Shown here in pieces: positions 29,020 through 38,836 of a stretch of 64,000 nucleotides of DNA (position 1 is the first letter of the stretch; the number at the start of each line of letters is the position of its first letter). This stretch comes from Pseudidiomarina tainanensis. Lineage in GTDB: Bacteria; Pseudomonadota; Gammaproteobacteria; Enterobacterales; Alteromonadaceae. Position numbers and translations under genes: made by a program. The notes under the pieces were generated by a model that saw nothing but the letters and a program-made list of their open reading frames with translations, ran no database searches and was not told where the DNA came from. The stretch spans positions 1 through 64,000 of the forward strand of contig NZ_PIQJ01000003.1 in assembly GCF_004214835.1 (NCBI RefSeq), given 5' to 3'.

Positions 29020-29431
29020 CCACAGCTAAAATAATGATGGCGAATAATGCCAGTACCGGAATCTCGTTAAAAACGCGGTAGAATTTGTGGCTACGCGTGT
29101 TTCGATTGTGTTTAAAGTCGGCTAACAGCTTGAAGCAATAACCGTGATACACGTAGAGCAGGGTTACGATAACGAGTTTGATATGCAGCCAGCCACTAGC
29201 CTTTAGCCAGGCACTACCATAAACCCACATCAAAGCGAGACCAAAAACGAGGGTTAAGATAGCGAATGGGGTGACAAAATAGAGTAAACGACGTTCCATG
29301 ACTTTGAATTGCTCATGCACATCTTGGTTTTGATTTTGCGCGTGGTACACGAATAATCTCGGTAAATAAAAGATACCGGCAAACCATGCCACCATAAAAA
29401 TTACGTGAAACGCTTTTAACCAAAGAATCAT
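29006..29431 (-). CDS. hemJ: Protoporphyrinogen oxidase HemJ
   Basis: This is a 141-residue inner-membrane protein with four membrane segments (about 3-22, 55-75, 83-100, 122-140). It has the UPF0093/HemJ pattern: His in LKAFHVIFMVAWFAGIFYLPRLFVYH, the RRLLYFVTPFA stretch and WLHIKL with the conserved Lys. HemJ oxidises protoporphyrinogen IX in bacteria lacking HemG and HemY. Its place near hemL fits a haem role, with pyrB between them. Confidence 0.88.
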   Translation of the reverse strand: MILWLKAFHVIFMVAWFAGIFYLPRLFVYHAQNQNQDVHEQFKVMERRLLYFVTPFAILTLVFGLALMWVYGSAWLKASGWLHIKLVIVTLLYVYHGYCFKLLADFKHNRNTRSHKFYRVFNEIPVLALFAIIILAVVKPF

Positions 29432-29515
29432 GTGAAGGCCTATGTGTTTATTTTTAGTTGCGTCCTAACCAGTGCCTGCGTAGCATGGCGCTAATTCATG
29501 ATAAGAAGTGAGCCC

Positions 29516-30226
29516 ATGAAAGAGAAGCAAAATATCATAACGAGCGCATTAGTTCATCGCTTTGGCGGCTGGGGCGTCATTGCGTTGGCAATAAGCATTG
29601 GTGCACTAGCCGGCTATTGGGGCGGGAATTGGCACGTGTTAACACTCAATGAGCGTATCGCACAGCAAGAAGCGACTATTGAGCAACTTTATGAGCGTGC
29701 TGAGACATTTGATTATCAACAACACATAGCAACCGTTGAATTAGGTATTGAGCGTGCGGCAAGCCAAGGTTTGCAACAAGAGTTGTTAATGGCGCAAGAC
29801 GAGAACTTTGCGTTACGGCGTGAATTGACGTTTTATCAAAAAATCATGGCACCAGAAATGGAAGCCAGTGGCGTGGTCATTGATTCGCTTGAGCTGCAAC
29901 AGAATATTGCGGCCGACCATTATCATTTTCGCATTGCGATTGTGCAAATGGAGCGCTTACGTAATCTCACTAAAGGCACGCTGAGCATGCGCTTGCACGG
30001 TCGTAAAGATGATCAATCAGCGAGCTTTGATTTATTGGCATTGGCGAATGTTGAAGACAAAGATCGCCAATTCAGTATGCGTTACTTTACCGTTCAGGCG
30101 GGCGATTTCGTATTACCCGCAGACTTTTTGCCCGAGCGAATTGATGTTGAAGTCAAAATTAACGGTGCGAGCCAATCGTTGACGCGAAGCTTCTATTGGA
30201 GTCAACTTCTGCAAGGCAATACTTGA
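29516..30226 (+). CDS. DUF6776-like membrane-anchored protein
   Basis: This is a 236-residue protein of unknown function. An N-terminal membrane segment (about residues 18-37) is followed by a coiled-coil (about 45-110) rich in Glu, Gln and Leu, and then a beta-rich C-terminal domain of about 110 residues. The layout matches the DUF6776 family, whose genes I recall next to erpA in related marine gammaproteobacteria. The start at 29516 follows AAGTGAG; the in-frame ATG at 29498 is less likely. erpA starts 58 bases downstream. Confidence 0.75.
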   Translation: MKEKQNIITSALVHRFGGWGVIALAISIGALAGYWGGNWHVLTLNERIAQQEATIEQLYERAETFDYQQHIATVELGIERAASQGLQQELLMAQDENFALRRELTFYQKIMAPEMEASGVVIDSLELQQNIAADHYHFRIAIVQMERLRNLTKGTLSMRLHGRKDDQSASFDLLALANVEDKDRQFSMRYFTVQAGDFVLPADFLPERIDVEVKINGASQSLTRSFYWSQLLQGNT

Positions 30227-30284
30227 CCCTTTTAGTCAGGTAAGAGAAAATAGCACAAGAATTTTCAAGAGGTACCAAGAGACT

Positions 30285-30632
30285 ATGTCAGACGTCGCAC
30301 AAGCAATGCCAATTCAGTTCACTGAATCCGCAGCCAATAAAGTGAAAAAGCTTATCGCTGAAGAAGAAAATCCAGCATTGAAACTGCGTGTTTATGTAAC
30401 TGGTGGCGGTTGTTCAGGTTTCCAATACGGTTTTACATTCGATGAAAAGACCAACCCAGGTGATATGGAAATCGAGAAAAACGGTGTGACTTTGGTCGTC
30501 GATCCGATGAGCCTGCAATATTTGGTTGGTGGCACGGTAAATTACGAAGAAGGCTTACAAGGCGCCCGCTTTTTCGTCGATAACCCGAATGCGACGACTA
30601 CCTGCGGTTGTGGGTCAAGCTTCGCTATTTAA
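30285..30632 (+). CDS. erpA: Iron-sulfur cluster insertion protein ErpA
   Basis: This 115-residue A-type carrier delivers Fe-S clusters to apoproteins such as IspG. The three cluster-binding cysteines are present: one in [11 protein letters not shown] and two in [12 protein letters not shown] at the C-terminus. Length is typical. Confidence 0.97.
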   Translation: MSDVAQAMPIQFTESAANKVKKLIAEEENPALKLRVYVTGGGCSGFQYGFTFDEKTNPGDMEIEKNGVTLVVDPMSLQYLVGGTVNYEEGLQGARFFVDNPNATTTCGCGSSFAI

Positions 30633-30653
30633 AGATGAGTTAATGTGCTGTTT

Positions 30654-30683
30654 CGGTTAGAATGTTGCCACACATTCTAACCG
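30654..30683. promoter_or_regulatory. Perfect 12-bp inverted repeat ahead of pepQ
   Basis: CGGTTAGAATGT and ACATTCTAACCG are exact reverse complements around a 6-base loop (TGCCAC). The right arm ends at the first G of the pepQ ribosome binding site (GAGG, 30683-30686), and TAGAAT in the left arm could be a -10 element. There is no T-run, so it is not a terminator. An operator or a translation-controlling hairpin are both possible. Confidence 0.6.
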
Positions 30684-30691
30684 AGGTATTT

Positions 30692-32005
30692 ATGAGCGCA
30701 TACGCAGACCATATCGCCACAGTTAAAGCCAGATTCGATGCAGCCCTCGCTGCAGCTGGTTTCGATTCAGTACTTATCTATGCCGGGCAACCCCGCGTTG
30801 CTTTTTTAGATGATAATCCAGCTCCTTATAAAGTGAATCCACTGTTCAAATATTGGATTCCTGTCATCGAAAGCCCAAAGAGTGCGATTTATTATCAACC
30901 AGGCCATAAGCCGGTCGTATTCCTGTTCAAGGCTCGCGACTTTTGGCATGCCGAAGTTAAAATCCCTGCTGAAGAATGGCAGCAACATGTTGAACTTGTT
31001 GTAATCGACAGCCAAGAGAAAATGACCGACTGGTTGGGCGATAAGATAAAATCAGCCGCATTCATCGGCGAAGATTTTGCTGAACCGGTAGCAAGCTGGC
31101 CGGTTAAAGCGCGTAACCCTGGTAACTTAATTGATCATTTGCACTTCCATCGCGCCATTAAAACCGAATGGGAAGTCGAGAACATGCGCCAAGCTAACAA
31201 ACTAGCGGCAAAAGCGCACCTCGCTGCACGTGATGCCTTTTTAGCAGGTGCCAGCGAGCTGGAAATTCATCATGCCTACCTAGCGGCCATTAACTTCCGT
31301 GAAAGCCAAGTGCCGTATAACAGTATTGTGGCGCTGAACGAGCATGGCGCTGTGTTGCACTATGACGTGTATGAAACGAGCGCACCGGCACAGTCACGTT
31401 CGTTTTTGATTGATGCTGGTGCATTGTACCGCGGCTATTGCGCTGATATCACTCGTACCTATGCCCGTGAACAGGGCTTCTTTGCCGATCTGATTGCCGC
31501 AATGGATCAAGCACAGCAAGATTTATTGAGTGAAATTAAGCCGGGTATTAATTACTACGAGCTGCACGTAAGCCAACATCTCAAAATTGCCAAAATTTTG
31601 AGTGAGTTCGGCTTCGTTAACGGGTCGGCTGAAAGTATTTACGAGCAAGGCTACAGCAGTGCATTCTTCCCCCATGGTTTGGGTCACTTCATTGGCCTGC
31701 AAGTGCATGATGTTGGCGGCTTCTTGGCGAATGACCGCGGCGATACAATTGCGCGTGATCCACGTCATCCATTCTTGCGGTTGTTACGTGATGTTGAGGC
31801 TGGTCAGGTATTTACCATTGAGCCGGGCTTGTATGTGGTAGATCAACTGCTCGAAGAGCATGCCGATAACCAAGACTTCAATTGGGATAAAATTGCGGAA
31901 CTACGCCCATACGGTGGCATTCGTATTGAAGATAGTATCGTTGTTGGTGAGAATGGCCACAATGAGAATCTAACCCGTGATGCGTTTGCTTTACTAGAAA
32001 GCTAG
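30692..32005 (+). CDS. pepQ: Xaa-Pro dipeptidase PepQ
   Basis: This 437-residue M24B metallopeptidase cleaves dipeptides with C-terminal proline. The dinuclear metal ligands appear in LIDAGALYRGYCADITRTY (two Asp), HGLGHFIGLQVHDVGG (His), FTIEPGLYVV (Glu) and GGIRIEDSIVV (Glu). The start at 30692 follows GAGG five bases upstream; the longer frame to 30662 begins inside the inverted repeat. It converges on anmK with a 20-base gap. Confidence 0.96.
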   Translation: MSAYADHIATVKARFDAALAAAGFDSVLIYAGQPRVAFLDDNPAPYKVNPLFKYWIPVIESPKSAIYYQPGHKPVVFLFKARDFWHAEVKIPAEEWQQHVELVVIDSQEKMTDWLGDKIKSAAFIGEDFAEPVASWPVKARNPGNLIDHLHFHRAIKTEWEVENMRQANKLAAKAHLAARDAFLAGASELEIHHAYLAAINFRESQVPYNSIVALNEHGAVLHYDVYETSAPAQSRSFLIDAGALYRGYCADITRTYAREQGFFADLIAAMDQAQQDLLSEIKPGINYYELHVSQHLKIAKILSEFGFVNGSAESIYEQGYSSAFFPHGLGHFIGLQVHDVGGFLANDRGDTIARDPRHPFLRLLRDVEAGQVFTIEPGLYVVDQLLEEHADNQDFNWDKIAELRPYGGIRIEDSIVVGENGHNENLTRDAFALLES

Positions 32006-32025
32006 TTCACAGATAGTGTCGCCGG

Positions 32026-33153
32026 TTACGGTAAAAATAAGCCGCCCAGAATAGCAGGGCGGCTCGCTCCTGTAACGGCAGGCAAATTGCCTGGCACACG
32101 TTGCATATAACAGCGTGCAAGCCAAGCAAAAGCCATCGCTTCAACATGTTGTGGGGCTACGCCAAGTACTGAGGTGGCGTGCCAGCCGCAATGTGGTAAC
32201 TTCGACTTTAACGCGCTCATCAAGATTGGGTTATAAGCACCGCCGCCAGCGACAAAGATTGTTTCTGGACGTTCTGGTAGCCATTCCTTAATAGCATGCG
32301 TGACAGTGTGAGCTGTCAATTCTACGAGCGTGGCTTGCAAGTCTGCGGGCACAAATTGCGACAAATCACCAAGATGTTCCTCTAGCCACTTCAAATTAAA
32401 ATCATCGCGGCCGGTGCTCTTAGGTGGCCTGCGTTTGAAATACTCGTCACGAAGTAATTTTTCTAATACCTCGTCGAGTACGCGTCCACGTGCAGCAAAT
32501 GCACCATGACGGTCGAAATCATCCTCATGTTCTGGGTGACACGCCTTAAACCATCTATCTAATAAGGTATTGGCGGGGCCAGTATCAAAGCCTGTCACAC
32601 CGGCAGGTGTGCCTGGCAGCCAGGTAATATTGGCAATACCACCGAGGTTCAAGATAACGCGAGACTCGTCAAAACTACTGAATATTGCTTGATGAAATGC
32701 TGGCACTAGCGGTGCGCCTTGTCCTCCGAGCGCAATATCCTTGCGCCGGAAGTCAGCAATCACTGGTATCCCAGTTAACGCCGCCAAAGTGTTGGGGTCG
32801 CCGAGCTGTAACGTGTAACTTGGCGAATGGTCTGGCTGATGGCGAACGGTTTGGCCGTGACTACCAATAGCAGTGATAGCGCTGGGCGAAATATTGAAAT
32901 GACGTAAAAAGTGATTGACCGATTCAGCACAATATTCAGCAAACAGTCGCTCTGCTGTTGCCCACTGGTGGAGTTCATTCGGTGCTGGATCGCACAAATT
33001 ATGCAGTTGTTGTTGTAGTTGGTCATCGATTGGATATTGACGATGTTGTAATAGCTCAGGTTGCTGCATCGCATCAAACTCAACTAATACCACATCAAGC
33101 CCGTCCATGCTGGTGCCAGACATGAGGCCTAAATAAAGCTCACGCTGCGACAT
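32026..33153 (-). CDS. anmK: Anhydro-N-acetylmuramic acid kinase
   Basis: This 375-residue ASKHA-fold kinase opens and phosphorylates 1,6-anhydro-MurNAc to give MurNAc-6-phosphate during murein recycling. It opens GLMSGTSMDGLDVVLVEF and contains IGSHGQTVRH, DFRRKDIALGGQGAPLVPAFH, LNLGGIANITW and FDTGPANTLLD. The ATG overlaps the mepM stop codon by one base (TAATG). The anmK-mepM pair divergent from tyrS is a common gammaproteobacterial arrangement. Confidence 0.96.
   Translation of the reverse strand: MSQRELYLGLMSGTSMDGLDVVLVEFDAMQQPELLQHRQYPIDDQLQQQLHNLCDPAPNELHQWATAERLFAEYCAESVNHFLRHFNISPSAITAIGSHGQTVRHQPDHSPSYTLQLGDPNTLAALTGIPVIADFRRKDIALGGQGAPLVPAFHQAIFSSFDESRVILNLGGIANITWLPGTPAGVTGFDTGPANTLLDRWFKACHPEHEDDFDRHGAFAARGRVLDEVLEKLLRDEYFKRRPPKSTGRDDFNLKWLEEHLGDLSQFVPADLQATLVELTAHTVTHAIKEWLPERPETIFVAGGGAYNPILMSALKSKLPHCGWHATSVLGVAPQHVEAMAFAWLARCYMQRVPGNLPAVTGASRPAILGGLFLP
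32031..32064 (-). terminator. Terminator-like hairpin inside the anmK 3' end
   Basis: On the minus strand AGCCGCCC and GGGCGGCT pair perfectly around a 9-base loop and are followed by TATTTTTA. The structure lies within the last codons of anmK, and its T-tract comes before the TAA at 32026-32028. Efficient termination here would leave the message without a stop codon. Confidence 0.6.
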
Positions 33154-34481
33154 TAGCGCATCGCCAAATACAACCGTTTACTATCATTCAAAACTGCGAG
33201 ACGCTGCTGAGCAATCTCTTTGAACACCGGAAGTTCTGCTGCAATCAGTGATTCAGCTTGCGGGAACTTAACTGTACGTGGGTTGCGATGAACGCCATCG
33301 ACTAAAAACTCGTAATGGAGGTGAGCACCGGTAACACGGCCAGTTGCACCAACGCGACCAATCAATTCACCTTGTTTCACACGTTGGCCCTTTTTCACCA
33401 GACGTTTGCTTAAATGCAGATATTTGGTTACGTAACGTTCACCATGCTGCACAAACACGTAATGACCGTTGAGGTTGTTATACGCACTTGCGATAACTTT
33501 ACCGGCGCCTGAGGACATAACTGGCGTACCAGTTTGTGCCGCGTAGTCGATACCATTGTGCGGACGCACCTTGCCAGTAACCGGATGTAATCGACGTGGA
33601 TTAAAGCTTGAGCTGATATAGGTGAACTTGACCGGCGAACGCAAGAACGATTTACGCATCGCACGGCCTTCAGCGGTATAGAAGTCACCGTTGTCATGCA
33701 AAAATGCTTGATAATGCTCGCCACGATTCACAAACTCTGCAGCTAAAACACGACCGTAACCGACAAATTCACCATCGGCATATTCTTTCTCGAACATCAC
33801 ACTAAACTCGTCGCCTTCACGTAAATCCAGTGCAAAGTCGATATCCCAACCAAATATGTCGGCAATGCTCATGATTTGGCCTTCTGTCAAACCAGCATCA
33901 ATGCCAGCATTCCAGAAGCTTGACGTGATTCGAGCGTGTGCAGTTTCGGTGCGAACTTCAACGGTTTTTGATTCAATTTCACTGACGAAGCCATTGTCCG
34001 ATTTACTGACAATTAAGGTGTCGGTCGGATTAATTTGATAAGCAATTTGAATCAAATCGTCATTTTCATCTTTGGCAAAACGTAGCGTATCGCCGGGATG
34101 AATTTTACGCAGAAGCTTATCCGCTTGAGAATCTTGTGTAACCCGATACAGCTGCTGGGGGGTGAAGCCCATTTTGTCAAAGATACGCGCTAACGAGTCG
34201 CCCGAGCGAACTTCATAGCCACTCCATTGTACTGTTGTATCTGGTTGGCTTGAGGCATCAGTCTTGAGCTTTTCAACGTCGATTTGTAATTGATAGCGTT
34301 GACCTAGAATGAGCTCTGACTGCCCCAACTGCGGCTCGATTACATGCTTAGATGCGGTCGCAGATTCGGATGGAAGCAACACAACAAGGAGCGTTACCGC
34401 GCAGACAGAGCTGAGCAGTACTTGATGTCGACGCGGTAAAGCGGCGATGAATCTTGTCATATATTTAGGAATCGACTTCAT
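33153..34481 (-). CDS. mepM: Murein DD-endopeptidase, MepM type (LysM-M23)
   Basis: This 442-residue envelope hydrolase cuts peptidoglycan cross-links. A membrane anchor (about 18-36) is followed by an OapA/LysM-like region with SGDSLARIFDKMGFTPQQLY and a C-terminal M23 domain with HNGIDYAAQTGTPV, the zinc His/Asp pair, and GAHLHYEFLVDG. The domain order matches MepM (YebA). The ribosome binding site AAGG is close to the ATG; ATG at 34460 is an alternative. It is the first gene of an operon with anmK. Confidence 0.93.
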   Translation of the reverse strand: MKSIPKYMTRFIAALPRRHQVLLSSVCAVTLLVVLLPSESATASKHVIEPQLGQSELILGQRYQLQIDVEKLKTDASSQPDTTVQWSGYEVRSGDSLARIFDKMGFTPQQLYRVTQDSQADKLLRKIHPGDTLRFAKDENDDLIQIAYQINPTDTLIVSKSDNGFVSEIESKTVEVRTETAHARITSSFWNAGIDAGLTEGQIMSIADIFGWDIDFALDLREGDEFSVMFEKEYADGEFVGYGRVLAAEFVNRGEHYQAFLHDNGDFYTAEGRAMRKSFLRSPVKFTYISSSFNPRRLHPVTGKVRPHNGIDYAAQTGTPVMSSGAGKVIASAYNNLNGHYVFVQHGERYVTKYLHLSKRLVKKGQRVKQGELIGRVGATGRVTGAHLHYEFLVDGVHRNPRTVKFPQAESLIAAELPVFKEIAQQRLAVLNDSKRLYLAMR

Positions 34482-34578
34482 AACCTTCCGGTGTGTTAGC
34501 GCATTATTATTGGTTAAATCAATTTGCAGAATAATATGAAGTATGGCGATTTTCCAGTCAATTTACGATTATTTGCGC

Positions 34579-34607
34579 TTAAAAGAGTTAAAGAAATAGC
34601 ATACAAT
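34579..34607 (+). promoter_or_regulatory. Sigma-70 promoter of tyrS
   Basis: TTAAAA (-35, 34579-34584) and TACAAT (-10, 34602-34607) are separated by 17 bases. Transcription would start near 34614, about 40 bases before the tyrS start codon, which rules out the longer upstream reading frame. Confidence 0.55.
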
Positions 34608-34652
34608 GCAAGGCTTGTCGCCAAATTGAGATGCCTTGGGAGAGAGCCGAAT

Positions 34653-35855
34653 ATGACCTTGTCAGCTGCGGATGCGTTTGCAGAAATTGCGCGTGGTACC
34701 GAAGAAATTCTTTTAGCAGAAGAGCTTAAAGAGAAGTTAGCGAGTGGTAAGCCGCTAGTAATTAAAGCCGGCTTTGACCCAACTGCACCTGACCTACACC
34801 TTGGCCACACCGTGCTGATTAACAAAATGCGTGTCTTTCAAGATCTCGGCCATGAAATCATTTTTTTGATTGGTGACTTTACCGGCATGATCGGCGACCC
34901 GACCGGTAAAAATGTCACGCGTAAGCCATTATCTCGAGAAGATGTATTAGCAAATGCGCAAACCTACAAAGAACAAGTATTCAAGATTCTTGACCCTGCC
35001 AAAACTAAAATTCGCTTTAACTCTGAATGGATGAATGAGCTCGGTGCTGCGGGCATGATCAAGCTCGCGGCGCGTCAAACTGTCGCCCGTATGCTCGAAC
35101 GTGATGACTTCAAAAAACGCTATGGTTCGGGTCAACCGATCGCAATTCACGAGTTTTTGTACCCGCTGGTACAGGGATGGGATTCGGTTGCGCTTAAGGC
35201 CGATGTTGAGCTCGGTGGTACCGATCAGCGTTTTAATCTGTTGATGGGGCGAGAGTTACAAAAAGATGAAGGCCAAAAGCCACAAACCGTCATCATGGTG
35301 CCGCTACTAGAAGGTTTAGATGGCGTGCAAAAGATGTCGAAATCGCTGGGTAACTATATCGGTATTACCGAGCCGGCAAATGACATGTTCGGAAAGGTCA
35401 TGTCAGTATCTGATGAACTGATGTGGCGTTACTACGAATTGCTGAGCTTCCGTCCACTGGATGAAATTAACAGCTTCAAACAAGCGGTAGCAGATGGAGC
35501 CAACCCGCGTGATTACAAAGTGCTATTAGCCAAGGAAATTATTGCGCGATTCCATGATGAAGCAGCTGCTGATGCTGCCGAGCAGGATTTTATTCAGCGC
35601 TTTAGTAAAAATGCGATTCCAGATGATATGCCAGAACTAACCGTTGCCAGCGATAATGGTGAGTTAGCAATTGGTAACTTGCTACGCGAAGCGGAACTTG
35701 TTGCTTCAACCTCTGAAGCGATGCGCATGATTAAACAAGGTGCAGTGAAAATTGATGGCGAAAAGGTGAGCGATACCAAGCTGGTCTTAACGGCAGGTTC
35801 TACTGCTGTGTATCAGGTCGGTAAACGCAAATTTGCTCGAATTACGCTGAGCTAG
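34653..35855 (+). CDS. tyrS: Tyrosyl-tRNA synthetase
   Basis: Class I synthetase of 400 residues that charges tRNA(Tyr). The HIGH motif is in [15 protein letters not shown], the KMSKS motif in [10 protein letters not shown], and a C-terminal S4 RNA-binding domain follows (from about residue 335). The sequence belongs to the shorter, Haemophilus/Pseudomonas-type TyrS, not the E. coli type. The start at 34653 lies downstream of a good promoter; in-frame codons back to 34524 are probably untranscribed. The last 14 bp overlap the apaH end on the other strand. Confidence 0.95.
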   Translation: MTLSAADAFAEIARGTEEILLAEELKEKLASGKPLVIKAGFDPTAPDLHLGHTVLINKMRVFQDLGHEIIFLIGDFTGMIGDPTGKNVTRKPLSREDVLANAQTYKEQVFKILDPAKTKIRFNSEWMNELGAAGMIKLAARQTVARMLERDDFKKRYGSGQPIAIHEFLYPLVQGWDSVALKADVELGGTDQRFNLLMGRELQKDEGQKPQTVIMVPLLEGLDGVQKMSKSLGNYIGITEPANDMFGKVMSVSDELMWRYYELLSFRPLDEINSFKQAVADGANPRDYKVLLAKEIIARFHDEAAADAAEQDFIQRFSKNAIPDDMPELTVASDNGELAIGNLLREAELVASTSEAMRMIKQGAVKIDGEKVSDTKLVLTAGSTAVYQVGKRKFARITLS

Positions 35856-36678
35856 TTGATGCAGGTACCATGGTGCGGTGGCCGTCAGGCCATCGCATCA
35901 CGGTTAAATACTTGCCCCACACACAACCTGTATCCAATCCAATAATGTCATCGCGGAAAGTATTCCCCATTAATGCCGCCCAGTGACCAAATACCAATGT
36001 ATATTCGCTGACATCCCATAATTCAAACCATGGCTTTAAATGAGATGGAACTTGCTGGTCAGTCGGTGCCGATTTCACCGAAAAATTAAGATGACCACTC
36101 AAATCACAGAAGCGCATGCGCGTAAAAACATTAATGAAAAACCGAATGCGATCCATACCTTGCAACGTCGATGACCACTGCGCAGGTTCATTACCGTACA
36201 TAGCCACTAAAAATTTATCGAGTCGGTTAGCACGCCAAGCCGCTTTAAGGGCTTCTGAAACCTCGTGTGCATAAGACTCAGCTTCAGCGACGGTCCACCA
36301 AGGATAGACGCCGGCGTGGGTCATCACTAAGTTATCATCGCTGCGAATAAGAAGCGGTTGGTGGACTAGCCAATCAATCCAATCTCGCTTCTCGCTATCC
36401 GTTAACTGGATTAATGATTGTAACCGGTCATTTGGATGGGCATCGCGGACACCGCTTAATACCGCTAACAAATTGAGATCGTGGTTGCCGAGTACTATTT
36501 TAGTCGCGTGACCTAAATCACGAAGTAATTCGAGGCATTCAAGCGGATTTGGTCCGCGCCCAATCAAATCACCAACACACCAAAGTTCATCAAACTTCGC
36601 ATCAAAGTTAACTTGCTTGAGTGCTTGTTTAAGTGGTGCCGCGCAACCTTGTATGTCGCCAACCAGATAGCGTGCCAT
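35842..36678 (-). CDS. apaH: Diadenosine tetraphosphatase ApaH
   Basis: This 278-residue metallophosphatase splits Ap4A symmetrically into two ADP and also removes Np4A caps from RNA. The metal-binding motifs [14 protein letters not shown] and LGNHDLNLL are intact, and GHWAALMG follows. It is the last gene of the lptD-surA-pdxA-rsmA-apaG-apaH operon, starting 2 bases after apaG. It overlaps the tyrS 3' end by 14 bp tail to tail. Confidence 0.97.
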   Translation of the reverse strand: MARYLVGDIQGCAAPLKQALKQVNFDAKFDELWCVGDLIGRGPNPLECLELLRDLGHATKIVLGNHDLNLLAVLSGVRDAHPNDRLQSLIQLTDSEKRDWIDWLVHQPLLIRSDDNLVMTHAGVYPWWTVAEAESYAHEVSEALKAAWRANRLDKFLVAMYGNEPAQWSSTLQGMDRIRFFINVFTRMRFCDLSGHLNFSVKSAPTDQQVPSHLKPWFELWDVSEYTLVFGHWAALMGNTFRDDIIGLDTGCVWGKYLTVMRWPDGHRTMVPASTSSA

Positions 36679-36680
36679 CG

Positions 36681-37049
36681 TTAATGGATAATATTTGGAA
36701 TGGCTAGTCGGAATGACGGGATTTCAACGTCAAAGTGGTCGCCTGCGTTAGAAACCATGCTATAAAATCCTTCCATAGTACCAATTGGCGTTGCCAACAC
36801 CGTGCCACTGGTATAGCTGTAACTTTCGCCTGGCGCTATATGCGGTTGCTCCCCAACAACGCCATCACCAGCAACGCGGGTGATTTTATGGTCTGCATCA
36901 GTTATTTTCCACGCTCGCTTAAGTAACTGCACAGTGACATCAGAATGGTTGGTAATGGTGATAGTGTAAGCAAATGCATATTCATTAGCCGCTTCATCTG
37001 AGTGCGTCGCAATAAAATGCGTTTTCACCTGAATATCGATGTTATACAT
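36681..37049 (-). CDS. apaG: ApaG protein
   Basis: This is a 122-residue ApaG/F-box-A-like beta-sandwich protein of uncertain role, once linked to cobalt resistance. The core shows [24 protein letters not shown] and [20 protein letters not shown]...GTMEGFY. The start at 37049 follows AAGG five bases upstream; a GTG at 37055 is in frame. It overlaps the rsmA 3' end by 8 bp. Confidence 0.94.
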   Translation of the reverse strand: MYNIDIQVKTHFIATHSDEAANEYAFAYTITITNHSDVTVQLLKRAWKITDADHKITRVAGDGVVGEQPHIAPGESYSYTSGTVLATPIGTMEGFYSMVSNAGDHFDVEIPSFRLAIPNIIH

Positions 37050-37851
37050 GTTCACCTTGCTGTTCGCTGTACCAATTGGCTAGTCGACAATAGTCCGCAA
37101 CCGATAATGTTTCTGGGCGAGCATTAGGGTCAATACCAAGCGCTTCAAGCTGCTCGTCATTCATAATCTGTTTGAGATTATTGCGTATTGTTTTACGCCG
37201 CTGATTAAAAGCAATCAAACATATTTTTTGTAACGCCGCGCGATCATTCACCGGATATGGTGATGTTTTGTAAGGTACCAAGCGTACTACCGCTGATTCA
37301 ACTTTTGGGGGTGGTGTGAACGCACCCGGCGGCACCATCAGCACCGGCTCTACCGCGCATGCTTGTTGCACCGAAACACTAATACGTCCGTAAGCCTTAC
37401 TGTTCGGCTCTGCTGCTAAGCGCTCAACAACTTCTTTTTGCAACATAAAGTGCATATCTTCGACCACTTCCAAATGCTCTAACAAATGGAAAATTAATGG
37501 CGTCGAAATGTTATAGGGTAAGTTGCCAAAAACGCGAATAGGTTGCTCGACAGCAAATTGGCGAAAGTCTGTTTTCAGAGCATCGCCGCGAAATACTGTT
37601 AATTTACTTTGCAGGAATGGATGCTGCTCGAGGCGATCGGCTAAGTCACGGTCAAGCTCCACAACGGTTAACTTTCCTGCGCGCTCAACGACAGGCTCAG
37701 TAAGCGCTGCTAAACCGGGCCCAATCTCTACGAGATTTTGATTAGGCAGTGGGTTTATCGCGTCAACAATATCGTTAATGACGAATTGATCGTGCAGGAA
37801 GTTTTGTCCAAATCGCTTACGTGCGCGGTGGCCCAAGTGTGTTTTTGTCAT
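37042..37851 (-). CDS. rsmA: 16S rRNA dimethyladenosine transferase
   Basis: This 269-residue methyltransferase (KsgA) dimethylates A1518 and A1519 of 16S rRNA late in small-subunit assembly. Visible motifs are [11 protein letters not shown], the SAM site [15 protein letters not shown] and the catalytic NLPYNIST, followed by QKEVVERL and the [12 protein letters not shown] segment. The start overlaps pdxA by 4 bp. Confidence 0.97.
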   Translation of the reverse strand: MTKTHLGHRARKRFGQNFLHDQFVINDIVDAINPLPNQNLVEIGPGLAALTEPVVERAGKLTVVELDRDLADRLEQHPFLQSKLTVFRGDALKTDFRQFAVEQPIRVFGNLPYNISTPLIFHLLEHLEVVEDMHFMLQKEVVERLAAEPNSKAYGRISVSVQQACAVEPVLMVPPGAFTPPPKVESAVVRLVPYKTSPYPVNDRAALQKICLIAFNQRRKTIRNNLKQIMNDEQLEALGIDPNARPETLSVADYCRLANWYSEQQGEHV

Positions 37852-38828
37852 CGATTTACCATGTCGATTGCAGTGTGCAAAGCAAGTAGCGCACTGCTGT
37901 CATCTATATTGTGTGTGCCAGCCCGATCAAGGGCAGTACCGTGATCGACTGAAGTGCGAATAAATGGCAAGCCCAAAGTGATATTAATAGCGTTACCAAA
38001 ACCCTTGTATTTTAACACAGGTAAACCTTGGTCATGATACATTGCAACAATTGCATCGGCTTCGCTTAAATAATGGGGTTGAAAAACGGTATCTGCTGGG
38101 TAGGGGCCACTTACCTCCAAGCCATGCTCACGCAGGTGGTCAAGAGCAGGGATAATTTGGTCGATTTCTTCGCGTCCTAAGTGACCTTGTTCACCCGCAT
38201 GAGGATTCAAACCACAGACTAAAATTCGCGGCTTCGCGATACCCCATTTTGCCACGAGGTCAGCATGAAGGATGGTTAGGGTTTCTTCAACAGCACTGCG
38301 AGTGATAGCCGCTGGAACATCCTTTAATGGTAAGTGAGTCGTCACTAACGCGACCCGTAAACCTTCGGTAGCGAGCATCATCACAACGCGCGGCGTATTG
38401 CTTTGCTGGGCAAAAAATTCAGTGTGCCCACTAAATGGAATACCCGCCTCATTAATGATGCCCTTGTGCACTGGGCCGGTGACCACGGCGGCAAATTCTT
38501 TGCTCAAACAACCCTGTGCGGCTCGCGTCAGCGTCGCTAAGACATAACTCGCGTTGGCATGATTAAGCTGTTGCGGAATTACTTTTTCAGCGATTGCGGT
38601 ATGGCAGACCGTAAGGGACCCTGCAGCTTGCGCCGTAGCTGGCTGCTGCGGTTCGTACTCGCGAATAACTAATGGAAGGTTTAATTGTTGTGCGCGCCGA
38701 GTTAGCAACGTTGCATCAGCAATCACTACTAACTCAACCGGCCAAGCACGTTGCGCGAGTTTGATAATTAAATCAGGGCCAACACCAGCGGGTTCACCCG
38801 GTGTAAATGCAATTCGCGCAACGGTCAT
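37848..38828 (-). CDS. pdxA: 4-hydroxythreonine-4-phosphate dehydrogenase
   Basis: This 326-residue enzyme of the DXP-dependent vitamin B6 pathway oxidises 4-phosphohydroxy-threonine. Family motifs include [51 protein letters not shown] and [14 protein letters not shown], which contain the metal-binding His residues. AAGGTAA precedes the ATG. It lies between surA and rsmA as in E. coli. Confidence 0.97.
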   Translation of the reverse strand: MTVARIAFTPGEPAGVGPDLIIKLAQRAWPVELVVIADATLLTRRAQQLNLPLVIREYEPQQPATAQAAGSLTVCHTAIAEKVIPQQLNHANASYVLATLTRAAQGCLSKEFAAVVTGPVHKGIINEAGIPFSGHTEFFAQQSNTPRVVMMLATEGLRVALVTTHLPLKDVPAAITRSAVEETLTILHADLVAKWGIAKPRILVCGLNPHAGEQGHLGREEIDQIIPALDHLREHGLEVSGPYPADTVFQPHYLSEADAIVAMYHDQGLPVLKYKGFGNAINITLGLPFIRTSVDHGTALDRAGTHNIDDSSALLALHTAIDMVNR

Positions 38829-38836
38829 CGTTTACC

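Noticed and set aside
34524-34652. N-terminal extension of tyrosyl-tRNA synthetase
   Set aside because: It contains the -35 and -10 elements of the likely tyrS promoter, and the homologous protein begins at the ATG at 34653.
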